Below are positions 7,412 through 16,326 of a stretch of 64,000 bases of DNA, piece after piece. The stretch spans positions 62,001-126,000 of the forward strand of contig CANQNF010000003.1 of assembly GCA_947625125.1 (NCBI GenBank), read 5' to 3'. The notes beneath the pieces are model-generated. The model was not told the DNA's origin, did no database searches, and saw only the letters and a list, made by a program, of their open reading frames with translations. Each line of letters starts with the position of its first letter. The first letter of the stretch is position 1. Origin of the DNA: an uncultured Clostridia bacterium. GTDB taxonomy: Bacteria; Bacillota; Clostridia; Oscillospirales; Ruminococcaceae. The translations under genes were made by a program, and so were the position numbers.

Positions 7412-8437
7412 CTATTCACTTTCGGCCTCGACTATCTTAAAACCGGCAGCGCGAAGAATCCTGTTGAAAACGGCAAGACCTATGCCCGTCGATTCGGGAC
7501 TGCGTGCATAAACAAATCGCGCTCCCCTCTCGTCGAGTTCCCGAAGAGCCTCAAAGAGCCTGTGCGCCTGGGTCTCCGAATCTTTTCCGTATGTAACGTA
7601 AGGAACGCCGTCCACCGCTTCGTCCTCGTCAAATATAAGACAGAACAGCCCGTCTTTCGGATTATTTTTTACATACTCAGAGTACGCTTCATATGAGCCT
7701 TTTACAAGCGTAACGTCGGCTTTCGGGGAGTAGTGCTTATACTTCATCCCCGGTGATAGGGCTTTCTGGCCGCTTGGTATCTCGTGCAGAACTCCGCCGT
7801 CGATGACGACCGAATCAACGACCTCAAGGAGCATTTCGTCGGTCACGGCTCCCGGCCTGAGTATCTTGACCGAGTCGCCTGACCTGTCGATCGAAATTAC
7901 CGTCGATTCCACGCCGAATTTGCATTCTCCGCCGTCGATTATAACGGGTATCCTGCCGTTCATGTCCTCAAAAACTCTTTTGGCTGTCGTGGGACTCGGG
8001 CTGCCGGAAAGATTGGCAGACGGAGCTGCTATCGGCACCCCGCAAAGCTCGATAAAGCGCCTTGCTACGGGATTTGAGGGAAATCTTATGCCGACGGTGT
8101 CAAGCCCGCCGCTTGTGATTTTCGGCACATTCTCCGACTTCGGAAGAATAATAGTCAACGGCCCCGGCCAGAATTTCTCCGCAAGCTTATAGGCAATATC
8201 GGGAACGTAGGACGCGACCTTTTCAATGTCATCAACTCTGCCGATATGAACGATAAGCGGGTTGTCGGCGGGCCTGCCCTTGGCATTGAAAATCTTTTTC
8301 ACGGCATCAGGTTCAAGCGCGTTAGCGCCGAGGCCGTAGACCGTCTCGGTCGGAAAAGCGACGACCTCCCCCGCCCTTATTTTTTCTGCCGCAAGACTTA
8401 AATTTTCCTCGGTGGGAGTCAAAACATCCGTTTTCAT
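7412..8437 (-). CDS. sua5: Threonylcarbamoyl-AMP synthase (Sua5/YwlC type)
   Basis: 341 residues, the long two-domain form. The N-terminal YrdC domain (~1-210) has the KxR/SxN-type features EVVAFPTETVYGLGANAL, KGRPADNPLIVHI and AAPSANLSGSPSPT. The C-terminal Sua5 domain follows after the SPGMKYKHYSP linker motif. The enzyme makes threonylcarbamoyl-adenylate from Thr, bicarbonate and ATP, the first step of t6A formation at position 37 of ANN-decoding tRNAs. The start overlaps the prfA stop as ATGA, with ribosome site GGGAGG. In many Firmicutes prmC sits between prfA and this gene; it is absent here. Confidence 0.95.
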   Translation of the reverse strand: MKTDVLTPTEENLSLAAEKIRAGEVVAFPTETVYGLGANALEPDAVKKIFNAKGRPADNPLIVHIGRVDDIEKVASYVPDIAYKLAEKFWPGPLTIILPKSENVPKITSGGLDTVGIRFPSNPVARRFIELCGVPIAAPSANLSGSPSPTTAKRVFEDMNGRIPVIIDGGECKFGVESTVISIDRSGDSVKILRPGAVTDEMLLEVVDSVVIDGGVLHEIPSGQKALSPGMKYKHYSPKADVTLVKGSYEAYSEYVKNNPKDGLFCLIFDEDEAVDGVPYVTYGKDSETQAHRLFEALRELDERGARFVYARSPESTGIGLAVFNRILRAAGFKIVEAESE

Positions 8438-9507
8438 GCCTCATCCTCCCTTGCAAGCTTAGCGGCGCGGTCGGCCGTGGCAAGCGCGTCGATGACCTCG
8501 TCGAGATTGCCGTTTAAGACCTGGTCAAGCTTATAGATGGTCAGGCCGATGCGGTGGTCGGAAAGGCGGTTTTCCGGGAAATTATATGTCCTTATCCTCT
8601 CGGAACGGTCTCCCGTGCCTATCTGGGAACGGCGCTCCTGGGCGTACTTGGCGTCGAGCTCGGCCTGTTTTTTCTCCAAAAGACGTGAACATAGGACTTT
8701 CATGGCCCTTTCACGGTTTTTCTGCTGGCTTCTTTCGTCCTGACATTCGACCACAAGACCCGTGGGCAGATGGGTTATCCTGACGGCGGACTCGGTCTTA
8801 TTGATATGCTGGCCGCCTGCGCCGGATGAACGAAAAACATCGATTTTAAGGTCCTTGTCGTCGATTTGTATCTCGGCGTTTTCGGCCTCCGGCAGGACCG
8901 CAACCGTGGCGGTCGACGTCTGTATCCTGCCCTGGGACTCAGTCTCGGGGACTCTTTGAACACGGTGAACGCCGCTTTCATACTTAAGCCTCGAATAGAC
9001 ACCCTCACCCTCGACCGAGAACGCGGCCTCCTTAACGCCGCCGAGTTCGGTCTCATTCATGCTCAAAATTTCGGTCTTCCAGCGCTTGGAGTCGGCGTAG
9101 AGCATATACATCCTCATGAGCGAGTGTGCAAAAAGCGCCGCTTCCTCACCGCCCGCGCCTGCCCGAAGCTCCATGATAACGCTTCGGTTGTCGTTGGGGT
9201 CTTTCGGCAGAAGAAGTATCTTAAGCTCCTCCGACGTCCTCTCAATGTCGTCCTTTGCATGGTCGTACTGCTCGTCAATCATCTTCAGAAAGTCCTTGTC
9301 GCTTTCCGATTTTCTCAGCTCCTCGGCCTCTTTTAAGGACTCTTCCGCCCTTAAATACTCCCTGTATTTTTCAACGATAGGCGTGAGCGCAGAATATTCT
9401 TTCATAAGGTCCCGGTATCTCGACGGGTCGGAGGCGGCGTCGGGCTGCGCAAGCCTCGCGCTCAGCTCCTCATATTTAAGTTCAAAGTTTTTTAACTTAT
9501 CAAGCAT
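8434..9507 (-). CDS. prfA: Peptide chain release factor 1
   Basis: 357 residues. RF1 ends translation at UAA and UAG. The peptidyl-tRNA hydrolysis motif is G231-G232-Q233 in SSGAGGQHINKTESAV. The stop-codon reading motif PxT appears as P187-E188-T189. The following segment reads E-S-Q-G-R-I-Q-T-S, with Gln (Q196) where characterised RF1 proteins carry His (see findings). The N-terminal coiled domain has many Glu/Lys residues. Ribosome site AAAGGAAA. The gene lies in a tight operon with sua5; a large hairpin covers the junction with DUF951 upstream. Confidence 0.97.
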   Translation of the reverse strand: MLDKLKNFELKYEELSARLAQPDAASDPSRYRDLMKEYSALTPIVEKYREYLRAEESLKEAEELRKSESDKDFLKMIDEQYDHAKDDIERTSEELKILLLPKDPNDNRSVIMELRAGAGGEEAALFAHSLMRMYMLYADSKRWKTEILSMNETELGGVKEAAFSVEGEGVYSRLKYESGVHRVQRVPETESQGRIQTSTATVAVLPEAENAEIQIDDKDLKIDVFRSSGAGGQHINKTESAVRITHLPTGLVVECQDERSQQKNRERAMKVLCSRLLEKKQAELDAKYAQERRSQIGTGDRSERIRTYNFPENRLSDHRIGLTIYKLDQVLNGNLDEVIDALATADRAAKLAREDEA

Positions 9508-9528
9508 ATTTATTTCCTTTCAGATGGT

Positions 9529-9569
9529 CCGGTATTTTTCATGAACAAATGAAAAATTTGTCATACCGG
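9529..9569. repeat. Long hairpin at the DUF951-prfA junction
   Basis: CCGGTAT (9529-9535) pairs with ATACCGG (9563-9569). Inside it TTTTCAT pairs with ATGAAAA around a GAACAA loop, leaving one bulge. The DUF951 stop codon lies within the right arm and the prfA ribosome site just beyond the left arm. No T run follows on the minus strand, so it is not a standard terminator. It may be an RNA-stability or processing element. Confidence 0.6.
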
Positions 9570-9761
9570 GGTCTGCTCACGGCCTGAGCAGTCTATAGAG
9601 CGAACGTTTTTCTCGGCCTTGGAGCGCGCTATCATAAACTCTCTGCCGCAGCCTGCGCACCTGAGCTTAAAGTCCATCCCCGAGCGCAGCACGGTCATTT
9701 TATCCGAGCCGCAGGGATGCTTTTTCTTCATTGTTAAAACGTCGCCTTTCTGGATATCCAT
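9561..9761 (-). CDS. DUF951 small zinc-binding protein
   Basis: 66 residues matching DUF951, a small Firmicutes family of unknown function. The family pattern is visible: DIQKGDVLTMKKKHPCG, then LRCAGCGREFMIARSKAEK. The three Cys (C-G, C-A-G-C) probably bind zinc. The family is thought to bind nucleic acid and is often found beside translation or chromosome-partition genes. The ATG at 9761 follows the ribosome site AAAGGGTG; a GTG three codons earlier overlaps that site and is less likely. The start lies just after the stop of the radical SAM gene. Confidence 0.85.
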   Translation of the reverse strand: MDIQKGDVLTMKKKHPCGSDKMTVLRSGMDFKLRCAGCGREFMIARSKAEKNVRSIDCSGREQTPV

Positions 9762-9766
9762 AAAAT

Positions 9767-10534
9767 TCACCCTTTGTAGCGAGAAAGTATGTCGAAAACG
9801 TTTTCTCTATAGATATTTCCACCGAGCAAAGACCCGTCGGGGCCTATTGAAAGAGTTCTTAAGTCCATCGGGTCCTCCTCATACGGATTTATATATTCTT
9901 TTCCCGGTTCAAAATATTCCGAGAGATACTTAAGCGCGTTGCCTGCGGGAAAAATTATATTTCCCTTATTCTCGGAAATCCCCATGGACGTGAATTTTTC
10001 AACTATTTCGGTAGTCTTTTTGTCGTACGGGTTTTCGGCGTTTTTTCCCTTTATCCATGCCGGATTAAGCTTGACTATCCCGGGACTTAGCCGTTCAAGT
10101 TCATTTGCAAATATCATGACCGATTCAAGAGGTATGGTTTCCTGATGAAAAGAATCTACCGAGAGTAAAACTCTGTTGCAGCCCGATCCTATGAGCTTTT
10201 CTGCAGTCTTGCAGTTAAATTCCACATCCTTTGAAAACCATCCGTTTGTGATAACGCAGCGCTTTTTCACACCGGCTTCCCTTGCGGCCGACATGATCAA
10301 AAAGCAATCGTTCGGGTATAAAAGCGGCTCGCCGCCGAATAATAGCACGTTTTCTATATCATATACCGCCGAAACGTCCGCTACAAGTTTGGCGGCAGCG
10401 TCTCCCCGGATATGGCCCTTAAAATCCGATTTGTCGGCTTCTGAGCAGTGCCGGCATTTTCCCGTGCAGAGATATGTTACGGGGAATTCTATTTTATGAA
10501 GATTTTTAAGAAGCGGGTTTTTAAGGTGCTGCAT
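9767..10534 (-). CDS. Radical SAM protein of unknown substrate
   Basis: 255 residues. The iron-sulfur motif CxxxCxxC is present as C-T-G-K-C-R-H-C near residue 23, followed by the SAM-binding LLFGGEPLLYP (GGE motif). The C-terminal half lacks an extra Cys cluster, so a second cluster domain of the SPASM type is unlikely. The protein probably does radical chemistry or acts as a small activase; the substrate cannot be read from the sequence. It is the first gene of the prfA operon, with ribosome site AGGAGACG and its own promoter. The link to prfA, sua5 and coaE is positional only. Confidence 0.82.
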   Translation of the reverse strand: MQHLKNPLLKNLHKIEFPVTYLCTGKCRHCSEADKSDFKGHIRGDAAAKLVADVSAVYDIENVLLFGGEPLLYPNDCFLIMSAAREAGVKKRCVITNGWFSKDVEFNCKTAEKLIGSGCNRVLLSVDSFHQETIPLESVMIFANELERLSPGIVKLNPAWIKGKNAENPYDKKTTEIVEKFTSMGISENKGNIIFPAGNALKYLSEYFEPGKEYINPYEEDPMDLRTLSIGPDGSLLGGNIYRENVFDILSRYKG

Positions 10535-10562
10535 ATCGTCTCCTGCATGCTATATTTTGAAT

Positions 10563-10591
10563 ATTGTACCACTTATATCGGAAAAATGCAA
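10563..10591 (-). promoter_or_regulatory. Promoter of the radical SAM-prfA operon
   Basis: On the minus strand TTGCAT (10586-10591), a 17-base spacer and TACAAT (10563-10568), ~30 bases before the radical SAM start. Confidence 0.72.
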
Positions 10592-10682
10592 CCTTTTTGT
10601 GAAGATTTTTGCTGCCCGGGCATATCGCGAGCCGAAAAAACATAGAATTTACAAACTCCCGAAATGAAAGGACAGATTTAAA

Positions 10683-11597
10683 ATGAGAATGTTTCTACCC
10701 GAGGGCGGGATTTTAAATACCGAAGAAAATCTCCGATATATCTCAGACGAAAACGGTCTTATTGAAGCCGCAAAGGACGGCGTTATACTTGAAGCTGTAG
10801 CACAGAGCTGCACACCGTCACACGACCTGCTGATAAATCTTCCCGGCTGTAAAGCGGTTATACCGAGAGAGGAATGCGCCCTCGGCATCAGGGAGGGCTC
10901 TATAAAGGATATCGCCATAATTTCAAGAGTCGGCAAGCCGGTATGCTTTACCGTCGCCGAGATAAACCGCGACGGTGATGAGCCGGTTGCCGTTCTTTCA
11001 CGGCGCTCGGCTCAGGAAAAATGCCTGAATGAACGGCTTATAAACCTGCCCGAGGGGTCGGTCATTGACGCTGCGGTCACACACCTTGAGCAGTTCGGCT
11101 GCTTTGTCGATATAGGCTGCGGGATATGCTCGATGATACCGATTGATTCCATCTCGGTCTCAAGGATAAGCCATCCTCGCGACAGATTCGACGTCGGAGA
11201 TAAAATCAAGGCCGTTCTGAAATACTACGACGGCGACAAGTTCTATCTTTCGCATAAGGAGCTCTTGGGCACATGGGAGGAAAACTCTGCGATGTTTTCG
11301 CCCGGCGAGACCGTTCAGGGAGTCGTCAGGAGCGTTGAGCCGTACGGGATATTCATAGAGCTTGCACCGAATCTTGCGGGGCTTGCAGAGCCGAGAGAGG
11401 ACGTCTGCCCCGGAGATACCGCAAGCGTTTACATAAAATCCATCAACCCGGAGAAGATGAAAATAAAGCTTATAATCGTGGATATAAGCCATGAAGCGCC
11501 CGAAAGACAGCGCCGATATTTCATCGACAGCGGCGTCATCAAATACTGGAAATATTCGCCCGACGGCTGTAAAAAGGTCATTGAGAGTTATTTTTGA
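10683..11597 (+). CDS. S1 RNA-binding domain protein
   Basis: 304 residues with at least two S1-type OB folds: residues ~124-195 (GSVIDAAVTHLEQFGCFVDI, then FYLSHKELLG) and ~207-275 (GETVQGVVRSVEPYGIFIEL). A degenerate N-terminal domain contains LLINLPGCKAVIPREE. The domain order resembles the short clostridial homologues of ribosomal protein S1. A role in mRNA binding at the ribosome is likely but not proven; Cys-rich spots (C-G-I-C) are unusual. Ribosome site AAAGGA. Its 3' end overlaps the convergent rarA gene by 20 bases. Confidence 0.85.
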   Translation: MRMFLPEGGILNTEENLRYISDENGLIEAAKDGVILEAVAQSCTPSHDLLINLPGCKAVIPREECALGIREGSIKDIAIISRVGKPVCFTVAEINRDGDEPVAVLSRRSAQEKCLNERLINLPEGSVIDAAVTHLEQFGCFVDIGCGICSMIPIDSISVSRISHPRDRFDVGDKIKAVLKYYDGDKFYLSHKELLGTWEENSAMFSPGETVQGVVRSVEPYGIFIELAPNLAGLAEPREDVCPGDTASVYIKSINPEKMKIKLIIVDISHEAPERQRRYFIDSGVIKYWKYSPDGCKKVIESYF

Positions 11598-12846
11598 TGT
11601 GGTCCCAGTAAGCCTTTGCAAGCTGTTCGGTCTTGTTGTCGCCGTACTCGTAGTAGACGCGGTCTTTTAAGATGTCCGGCAGATACTGCTGCTCGACCCA
11701 GTGATTTTTAAAGTCATGCGGGTAGAGATAGTGCTGCCCCTTGATTTTTGCGCCCTCGCCGTCGAAGTGTTTGTTCTGCAAATGCCTCGGAAATTCCGGG
11801 CTGCCGTATGTTTCAAGGTCCTTAAGAGCGGCGATTATGGCTTCGTTGCCGCTGTTTGATTTAGGAGCGGTTGCAAGAAGTATCACGGCGTCGGCAAGAG
11901 GGATTTTAGCTTCCGGCATGCCGAGCTGCAAGGCGCTGTCCACGCATGCCTTGACTATCGGTATCGCCTGGGGATAGGCAAGCCCGATGTCCTCGGCGGC
12001 AATGACCAAAAGTCTACGGCATAAAGAGATTATATCACCGGTCTGTAAAAGCCTTGCGGCATAGTGAAGCGCCGCGTTTTCATCCGAGCCTCTTATTGAT
12101 TTTTGCAGAGCAGACAATGTATCATAGTGCTCGTCCCCTGCCCTGTCGTATCGCATATTCGAGCGCTGAGTCAAAAGCTTGGCCGTGTCGAGGCTGACGG
12201 ATATTTTATCGCTCCCGCAGGAGCCTAAAACGCAGAGTTCCACGGTGTTTATCGATTTTCTGACATCTCCTCCGCAGCCCCGGCAGATATGCTCGATAAC
12301 GCCGTCCTCGATTTCGATGGGCAGACCCATGTCCTCGGCGGCTATCCTGAAAGCGCGTTCTACGGCGGGTCTTACTTCTTCTGCCGAAACCGGCAGGAAT
12401 TCAAATACCGTGGAACGGCTGATTATGGCATTGTAGACGTAAAAATATGGGTTCTCGGTGGTCGAGGATATAAGGGTTATCTTGCCGTTCTCGATGTCCT
12501 CCAAAAGCGATTGCTGCTGTTTTTTGTTGAGATACTGTATCTCGTCAAGATATAAAAGTATGCCGTTGTAGCCCTCTATCGTGTCAGTGTCGGCGATTAT
12601 GTCCTTTATGTCCTGAACGGAAGCCGATGTCCCGTTGAGCTTACACATCTTCATTCCGCAGTTATCGGCTATAATTCTCGCCACCGTGGTCTTGCCGACC
12701 CCCGATGAGCCGTAAAAAATCATATTCGGAATTCTGCCGCTTTCGATTATCCTGCGAAGCGGCTTTCCTTTTCCTAAAATATGGGACTGCCCTACAACGT
12801 CGTCGAGGGTATTCGGACGTATCTTGTCTGCAAGAGGTGTGTTCAT
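11578..12846 (-). CDS. rarA: Replication-associated recombination protein A (RarA/MgsA)
   Basis: 422 residues, a clamp-loader-like AAA+ ATPase that acts at stalled replication forks. Visible parts are the N-terminal PLADKIRPNTLDDVVGQ, Walker A GSSGVGKTT, Walker B YLDEIQYLNKKQQ, sensor 1 SSTTENP, and the C-terminal tetramerisation region with PEFPRHLQNKHFDGEG. The length is normal for Firmicutes RarA/YrvN. The ATG has ribosome site AGGAGGACG. It lies downstream of clpX in the same direction, after a possible weak terminator. Confidence 0.95.
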   Translation of the reverse strand: MNTPLADKIRPNTLDDVVGQSHILGKGKPLRRIIESGRIPNMIFYGSSGVGKTTVARIIADNCGMKMCKLNGTSASVQDIKDIIADTDTIEGYNGILLYLDEIQYLNKKQQQSLLEDIENGKITLISSTTENPYFYVYNAIISRSTVFEFLPVSAEEVRPAVERAFRIAAEDMGLPIEIEDGVIEHICRGCGGDVRKSINTVELCVLGSCGSDKISVSLDTAKLLTQRSNMRYDRAGDEHYDTLSALQKSIRGSDENAALHYAARLLQTGDIISLCRRLLVIAAEDIGLAYPQAIPIVKACVDSALQLGMPEAKIPLADAVILLATAPKSNSGNEAIIAALKDLETYGSPEFPRHLQNKHFDGEGAKIKGQHYLYPHDFKNHWVEQQYLPDILKDRVYYEYGDNKTEQLAKAYWDHIKNNSQ

Positions 12847-12868
12847 GTCGTCCTCCTAAATGCTAATC

Positions 12869-12897
12869 AAAAGGGGCTCACGCTGACGCGCTGCCCC
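12869..12897 (-). terminator. Possible weak terminator after clpX
   Basis: GGGGC/GCCCC arms (12893-12897 and 12873-12877) with partial inner pairing, followed on the minus strand by TTTT. The stem is short, so read-through into rarA is likely. Confidence 0.4.
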
Positions 12898-12904
12898 ATT
12901 CTGT

Positions 12905-14179
12905 TCAGGCCTTTTTGAGCTTTTTGCGGTCCTGTGAGAGCTCCACGATAACGTCTGCGCCGTCGCGGATGACCTCGGGAGTAACTATGACCTTTTTGAC
13001 GTCGGGGTTGGACGGGGTTTCGTACATCGGCTTTAAAAGCGCTTCCTCGACAATGGAGCGCAGTCCCCTGGCGCCGGTCTTTTGCGCAAGGGCTTTTTTG
13101 GCGATCTCACGCTTTGCCTCGTCGGTTATCGACAGCTCTATCCCATCGTACCCGAATAGCGCCTTATACTGCTTTTCAAGCGAGTTCTTGGGCTCGGTGA
13201 GTATGCGCATCAAAGCATCCTCGTCAAGCGGGTCGAGCACCGCGACTATCGGCAGACGTCCTATCAGCTCGGGGATGATGCCGTATCTCACAAGGTCATG
13301 CGGAGTTACCTTTTTAAGAACATCGGCGCCCGAGACCTTTTCCTTGAGCTGGCCGCCGAATCCGACGGTGGAGGTATCGGTCCTGCGGCGGATGATATCT
13401 TCAATGCCGTCGAACGCTCCTCCGCAGATAAAGAGGATGTTCTTTGTGTCAATCTGTATAAATTCCTGAGTGGGGTGCTTTCTTCCGCCCTGTGGAGGGA
13501 CGTTTGAGACCGTGCCCTCGATTATCTTTAAGAGAGCCTGCTGAACGCCCTCGCCGCTTACGTCGCGGGTTATCGAGACGTTTTCGGATTTGCGGGCAAT
13601 CTTATCTATTTCATCGATGTAGATGATACCGCGCTCCGCCGCTTCAATATCGTAATCGGCAGCCTGAATGAGCCTTAAAAGAACGTTTTCAACATCGTCT
13701 CCGACGTATCCGGCCTCGGTCAGGGTCGTGGCGTCGGCGATGGCAAAGGGCACGTTAAGGGTCTTGGCAAGCGTCTGGGCAAGGTGGGTCTTTCCGACTC
13801 CCGTAGGTCCCAAAAGCAGGATATTTGACTTTTGTATCTCAACGTCGTCATTCTTTGAAGAAAGACTGGCGATCCTTTTGTAGTGGTTGTAAACTGCCAC
13901 GCTGAGGGCGACCTTAGCCCTGTCCTGGCCGATGACGTACTCGTCGAGCACCTTTTTTATCTCGCCGGGCTTGATGATATTTATGGCCTGAGCAATAGAG
14001 TCATCCTGCCTGCGGGCACGGCGCTGTCCGAAATACCCCTTTTCGTCGAGCAAGTCGTAGCAGAACAGCACGCATTCGTCGCATATATGAACGTCGCCTG
14101 CGGAAAACATATTGCTGACTCGGTTCTCGGTCTTTCCGCAGAAGTTGCATCTCTTTAAAGTCGGGTCGTTACCCGTCAT
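12905..14179 (-). CDS. clpX: ATP-dependent Clp protease ATP-binding subunit ClpX
   Basis: 424 residues. ClpX unfolds tagged proteins and feeds them to ClpP. The N-terminal C4 zinc finger is present ([15 protein letters not shown], then [10 protein letters not shown]). Walker A is [12 protein letters not shown], Walker [12 protein letters not shown], the pore loop GYVGDDVE, and the ClpP-binding loop I-G-F/L type appears in the [11 protein letters not shown] region. The [20 protein letters not shown] segment is typical. It lies in the conserved order tig-clpP-clpX. Ribosome site GAGGTG. Confidence 0.98.
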   Translation of the reverse strand: MTGNDPTLKRCNFCGKTENRVSNMFSAGDVHICDECVLFCYDLLDEKGYFGQRRARRQDDSIAQAINIIKPGEIKKVLDEYVIGQDRAKVALSVAVYNHYKRIASLSSKNDDVEIQKSNILLLGPTGVGKTHLAQTLAKTLNVPFAIADATTLTEAGYVGDDVENVLLRLIQAADYDIEAAERGIIYIDEIDKIARKSENVSITRDVSGEGVQQALLKIIEGTVSNVPPQGGRKHPTQEFIQIDTKNILFICGGAFDGIEDIIRRRTDTSTVGFGGQLKEKVSGADVLKKVTPHDLVRYGIIPELIGRLPIVAVLDPLDEDALMRILTEPKNSLEKQYKALFGYDGIELSITDEAKREIAKKALAQKTGARGLRSIVEEALLKPMYETPSNPDVKKVIVTPEVIRDGADVIVELSQDRKKLKKA

Positions 14180-14195
14180 TGTTATACACCTCTTT

Positions 14196-14240
14196 TTAAA
14201 AACCCTATGCTCCGCACGCGTTGGCGCACGGAGCCCGTTT
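14196..14240 (-). terminator. Bidirectional-looking terminator between clpP and clpX
   Basis: GCTCCG (14209-14214) pairs with CGGAGC (14229-14234), plus inner CGC/GCG. T runs lie on both sides (TTTTT on the minus strand, TTTTTT on the plus strand). It lies in the 69-base gap after clpP, so clpX may be partly uncoupled from clpP. Confidence 0.7.
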
Positions 14241-14248
14241 TTTATGAT

Positions 14249-14854
14249 TTATACGCCATCCTTGGCGCTTTTGATAATCTTGTCGACAATTCCGTAGTCA
14301 AGAGCCTCCTGGGCGGTCATATAGTGGTCGCGCTCGGTGTCTCTTATTATTTCCTCGATGGATCGGCCGGTGTTCTCGGCAAGAAGCTGATTGAGCATCT
14401 CCCTTGTTGCGAACAGATGGTCGGAATGAATCTTTATGTCAGTGGTCTGGCCCATGAGTCCCCTCTCGCCTCCGATGAGAGGCTGGTGGATGAGGATCTC
14501 GCTGTGCGGCAGTGCAATTCTCTTGCCCTTAGCGCCTCCCGCAAGCAGGAAAGCTCCCATGGAAGCCGCCATTCCGACGCAGATGGTCGAAACGTCCGCC
14601 TTGACATACTGCATGGTGTCATAGATAGCCATGCCGGAGGTGATGGACCCGCCGGGACTGTTTATATAAAGGAAAATGTCCTTTTCGGAGTCCTGACTGT
14701 CCAAAAACAGCAGCTGAGCGACTACTACCGACGCCGTAGCGTCGTTTACCTCATCGGACAAAACGATTATTCTGTCGTTTAACAGGCGCGAGAAGATGTC
14801 GTAAAATCTCTCGCCGTGGCCGGTCTGTTCGATAACGTTTGGCACTAAAGCCAT
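14249..14854 (-). CDS. clpP: ATP-dependent Clp protease proteolytic subunit ClpP
   Basis: 201 residues. This is the serine peptidase that forms the double heptamer degraded-protein chamber with ClpX. Catalytic Ser is in [11 protein letters not shown], His in [12 protein letters not shown], and Asp in the [18 protein letters not shown] region. The start [10 protein letters not shown] is canonical and has a strong site (AAGGGGG). A frame to 14899 would add 15 unusual residues ahead of that site and is rejected. The N-terminal strand has the loop that contacts ClpX. It follows tig, with a terminator between. Confidence 0.97.
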   Translation of the reverse strand: MALVPNVIEQTGHGERFYDIFSRLLNDRIIVLSDEVNDATASVVVAQLLFLDSQDSEKDIFLYINSPGGSITSGMAIYDTMQYVKADVSTICVGMAASMGAFLLAGGAKGKRIALPHSEILIHQPLIGGERGLMGQTTDIKIHSDHLFATREMLNQLLAENTGRSIEEIIRDTERDHYMTAQEALDYGIVDKIIKSAKDGV

Positions 14855-14875
14855 GTGCGTATCCCCCTTCTTGAA

Positions 14876-14925
14876 TCTAAAAAATCTTTTTGCCGGCACG
14901 GCACAAATGACCCGAGCCGTGCCGG
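14876..14925 (-). terminator. Terminator after tig
   Basis: A perfect 10-bp stem CCGGCACGGC (14893-14902) / GCCGTGCCGG (14916-14925), starting nine bases after the tig stop. On the minus strand AAAAAGA and then six T residues follow. Confidence 0.75.
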
Positions 14926-14933
14926 AGCGTTAA

Positions 14934-16223
14934 TTAAGCGTTCTCAGTCTCAACGACTGCCGCAGCCTTTATCTCCTCGACCGCCTTGCCGACAGCCGTG
15001 TCAAGCTTAAGGTCGTCTGCGGGAATGTACTGCTTGACGTTCTCAACAGGCATGCCGTACTGCTCGGAGATCTTCTTATATTCCTCCTCGAGCTCGTCAT
15101 CGCTGACGGAAATGTTGTTTTCCTTGACATACTGCTCTAAAGCAAGTCTGAGCTTGACCTGCTTCTCGGCCTGCTCGCGGTAGGTGGTCTTAAGGCTCTC
15201 CTCGGTCATGCCTGTGAACTGCATATACGTGTTAAGGTCAAGTCCCTGGTGGGAAAGTCTGTGCGCAAGGTCTTCTATCATCTCGTTGACCCTGTTCTCA
15301 TACATTACCTCGGGAATCTCGCCCTCGACCTTTGCGATGACTTCGTCGAGTATCTTGCCCTCGACGTCCTGCTGAGCGTGCTCCTCGGCATGCTCCTCAA
15401 GGTGCTTTCTTATGTCGGCGCGGAATTCGTCGACGGTCTCAAAGTCGGTGGTGTCCTTTACGAAATCGTCGTCAAGCTCGGGAAGCTCCTGATAGCTTAT
15501 CTCGTGAAGCTTGATTTTGAACACTACGGCAGCGCCGGCAAGCTCCTTGGCCTGGTAATCCTCGGGGAAAGTGACGTTGATGTCGAACTCATCGCCGATG
15601 GAGTGTCCGACGACCTGTTCCTCAAATCCGGGAATGAACTGTCCCGAACCGAGCACAAGATTGTACTTTTCGGCCTTGCCGCCGTCAAACGGCACGCCGT
15701 CCTTGTAGCCGTCAAAGTCGATAACGACCTCGTCGCCGTTCTGGGCGGGCCTGTCGTCGACGTCGACCTTTCTTGCGGCCCTCTCAAGCCTGTGGCCTAT
15801 TTCATGCTCTACCATCTCGTCAGTTACAGCATTGACGGTTTTTGTGACCTTTATACCCTTGACGTCGCCAAGCTTGATTTCCGGCTTGGTGACGCAGACT
15901 GCCTTAAACGTAACGCCGTTTTCCTTGGATATATCGGTGACCTCCACCTCGGGAGGAGCTACAAGGTCAAGCTCGGCTTCCTTGACGGCGACTTCGATGG
16001 TCTCGCCGTAGAGCATATTTACAGCTTCCTCGTAAAATACTCCCTCGCCGTACTGGGCCTCTATCATCTTTCTCGGAGCCTTTCCGGGACGGAATCCGGG
16101 GATGGTGATTTTGGATTTCTGCTTTAAGTAGGCTTTCTGCACGGCTTCCTCGAACGCCTCGGGAGATACCGCAGCTTCCAGCTCATACTTGTTGGTTTCT
16201 AACTGCTTTTTTGACTTCAACAT
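14934..16223 (-). CDS. tig: Trigger factor (ribosome-associated chaperone)
   Basis: 429 residues. It binds nascent chains at the ribosome exit and has peptidyl-prolyl isomerase activity. The N-terminal ribosome-binding signature is present as IPGFRPGKAPRKMIEAQYG (residues ~40-58). The FKBP-like PPIase domain spans ~160-245 (NGDEVVIDFDGYKDG, FIPGFEEQVVGH). The C-terminal helical chaperone arms are rich in Glu/Gln. Ribosome site AGGAGG. It starts the tig-clpP-clpX block, the usual Firmicutes arrangement linking folding with degradation. Confidence 0.97.
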   Translation of the reverse strand: MLKSKKQLETNKYELEAAVSPEAFEEAVQKAYLKQKSKITIPGFRPGKAPRKMIEAQYGEGVFYEEAVNMLYGETIEVAVKEAELDLVAPPEVEVTDISKENGVTFKAVCVTKPEIKLGDVKGIKVTKTVNAVTDEMVEHEIGHRLERAARKVDVDDRPAQNGDEVVIDFDGYKDGVPFDGGKAEKYNLVLGSGQFIPGFEEQVVGHSIGDEFDINVTFPEDYQAKELAGAAVVFKIKLHEISYQELPELDDDFVKDTTDFETVDEFRADIRKHLEEHAEEHAQQDVEGKILDEVIAKVEGEIPEVMYENRVNEMIEDLAHRLSHQGLDLNTYMQFTGMTEESLKTTYREQAEKQVKLRLALEQYVKENNISVSDDELEEEYKKISEQYGMPVENVKQYIPADDLKLDTAVGKAVEEIKAAAVVETENA

Positions 16224-16279
16224 GTAGTTTCCTCCTGACAGAATTTTGCTTCTGATTTCTTTTATTTTGGCATTTTATA

Positions 16280-16308
16280 ATTATAACATAAATCTTAAAA
16301 TATTTCCA
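16280..16308 (-). promoter_or_regulatory. Probable tig promoter
   Basis: On the minus strand TATAAT (16280-16285), with TGGAAA (16303-16308) 17 bases upstream. The -10 is perfect and the -35 weak. Confidence 0.5.
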
Positions 16309-16326
16309 CCGAAATTTAGCGAAAAT

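Noticed and set aside
15249-16127. 292-codon plus-strand frame opposite tig
   Set aside because: Shadow of tig created by its codon bias; no ribosome site and no domain.
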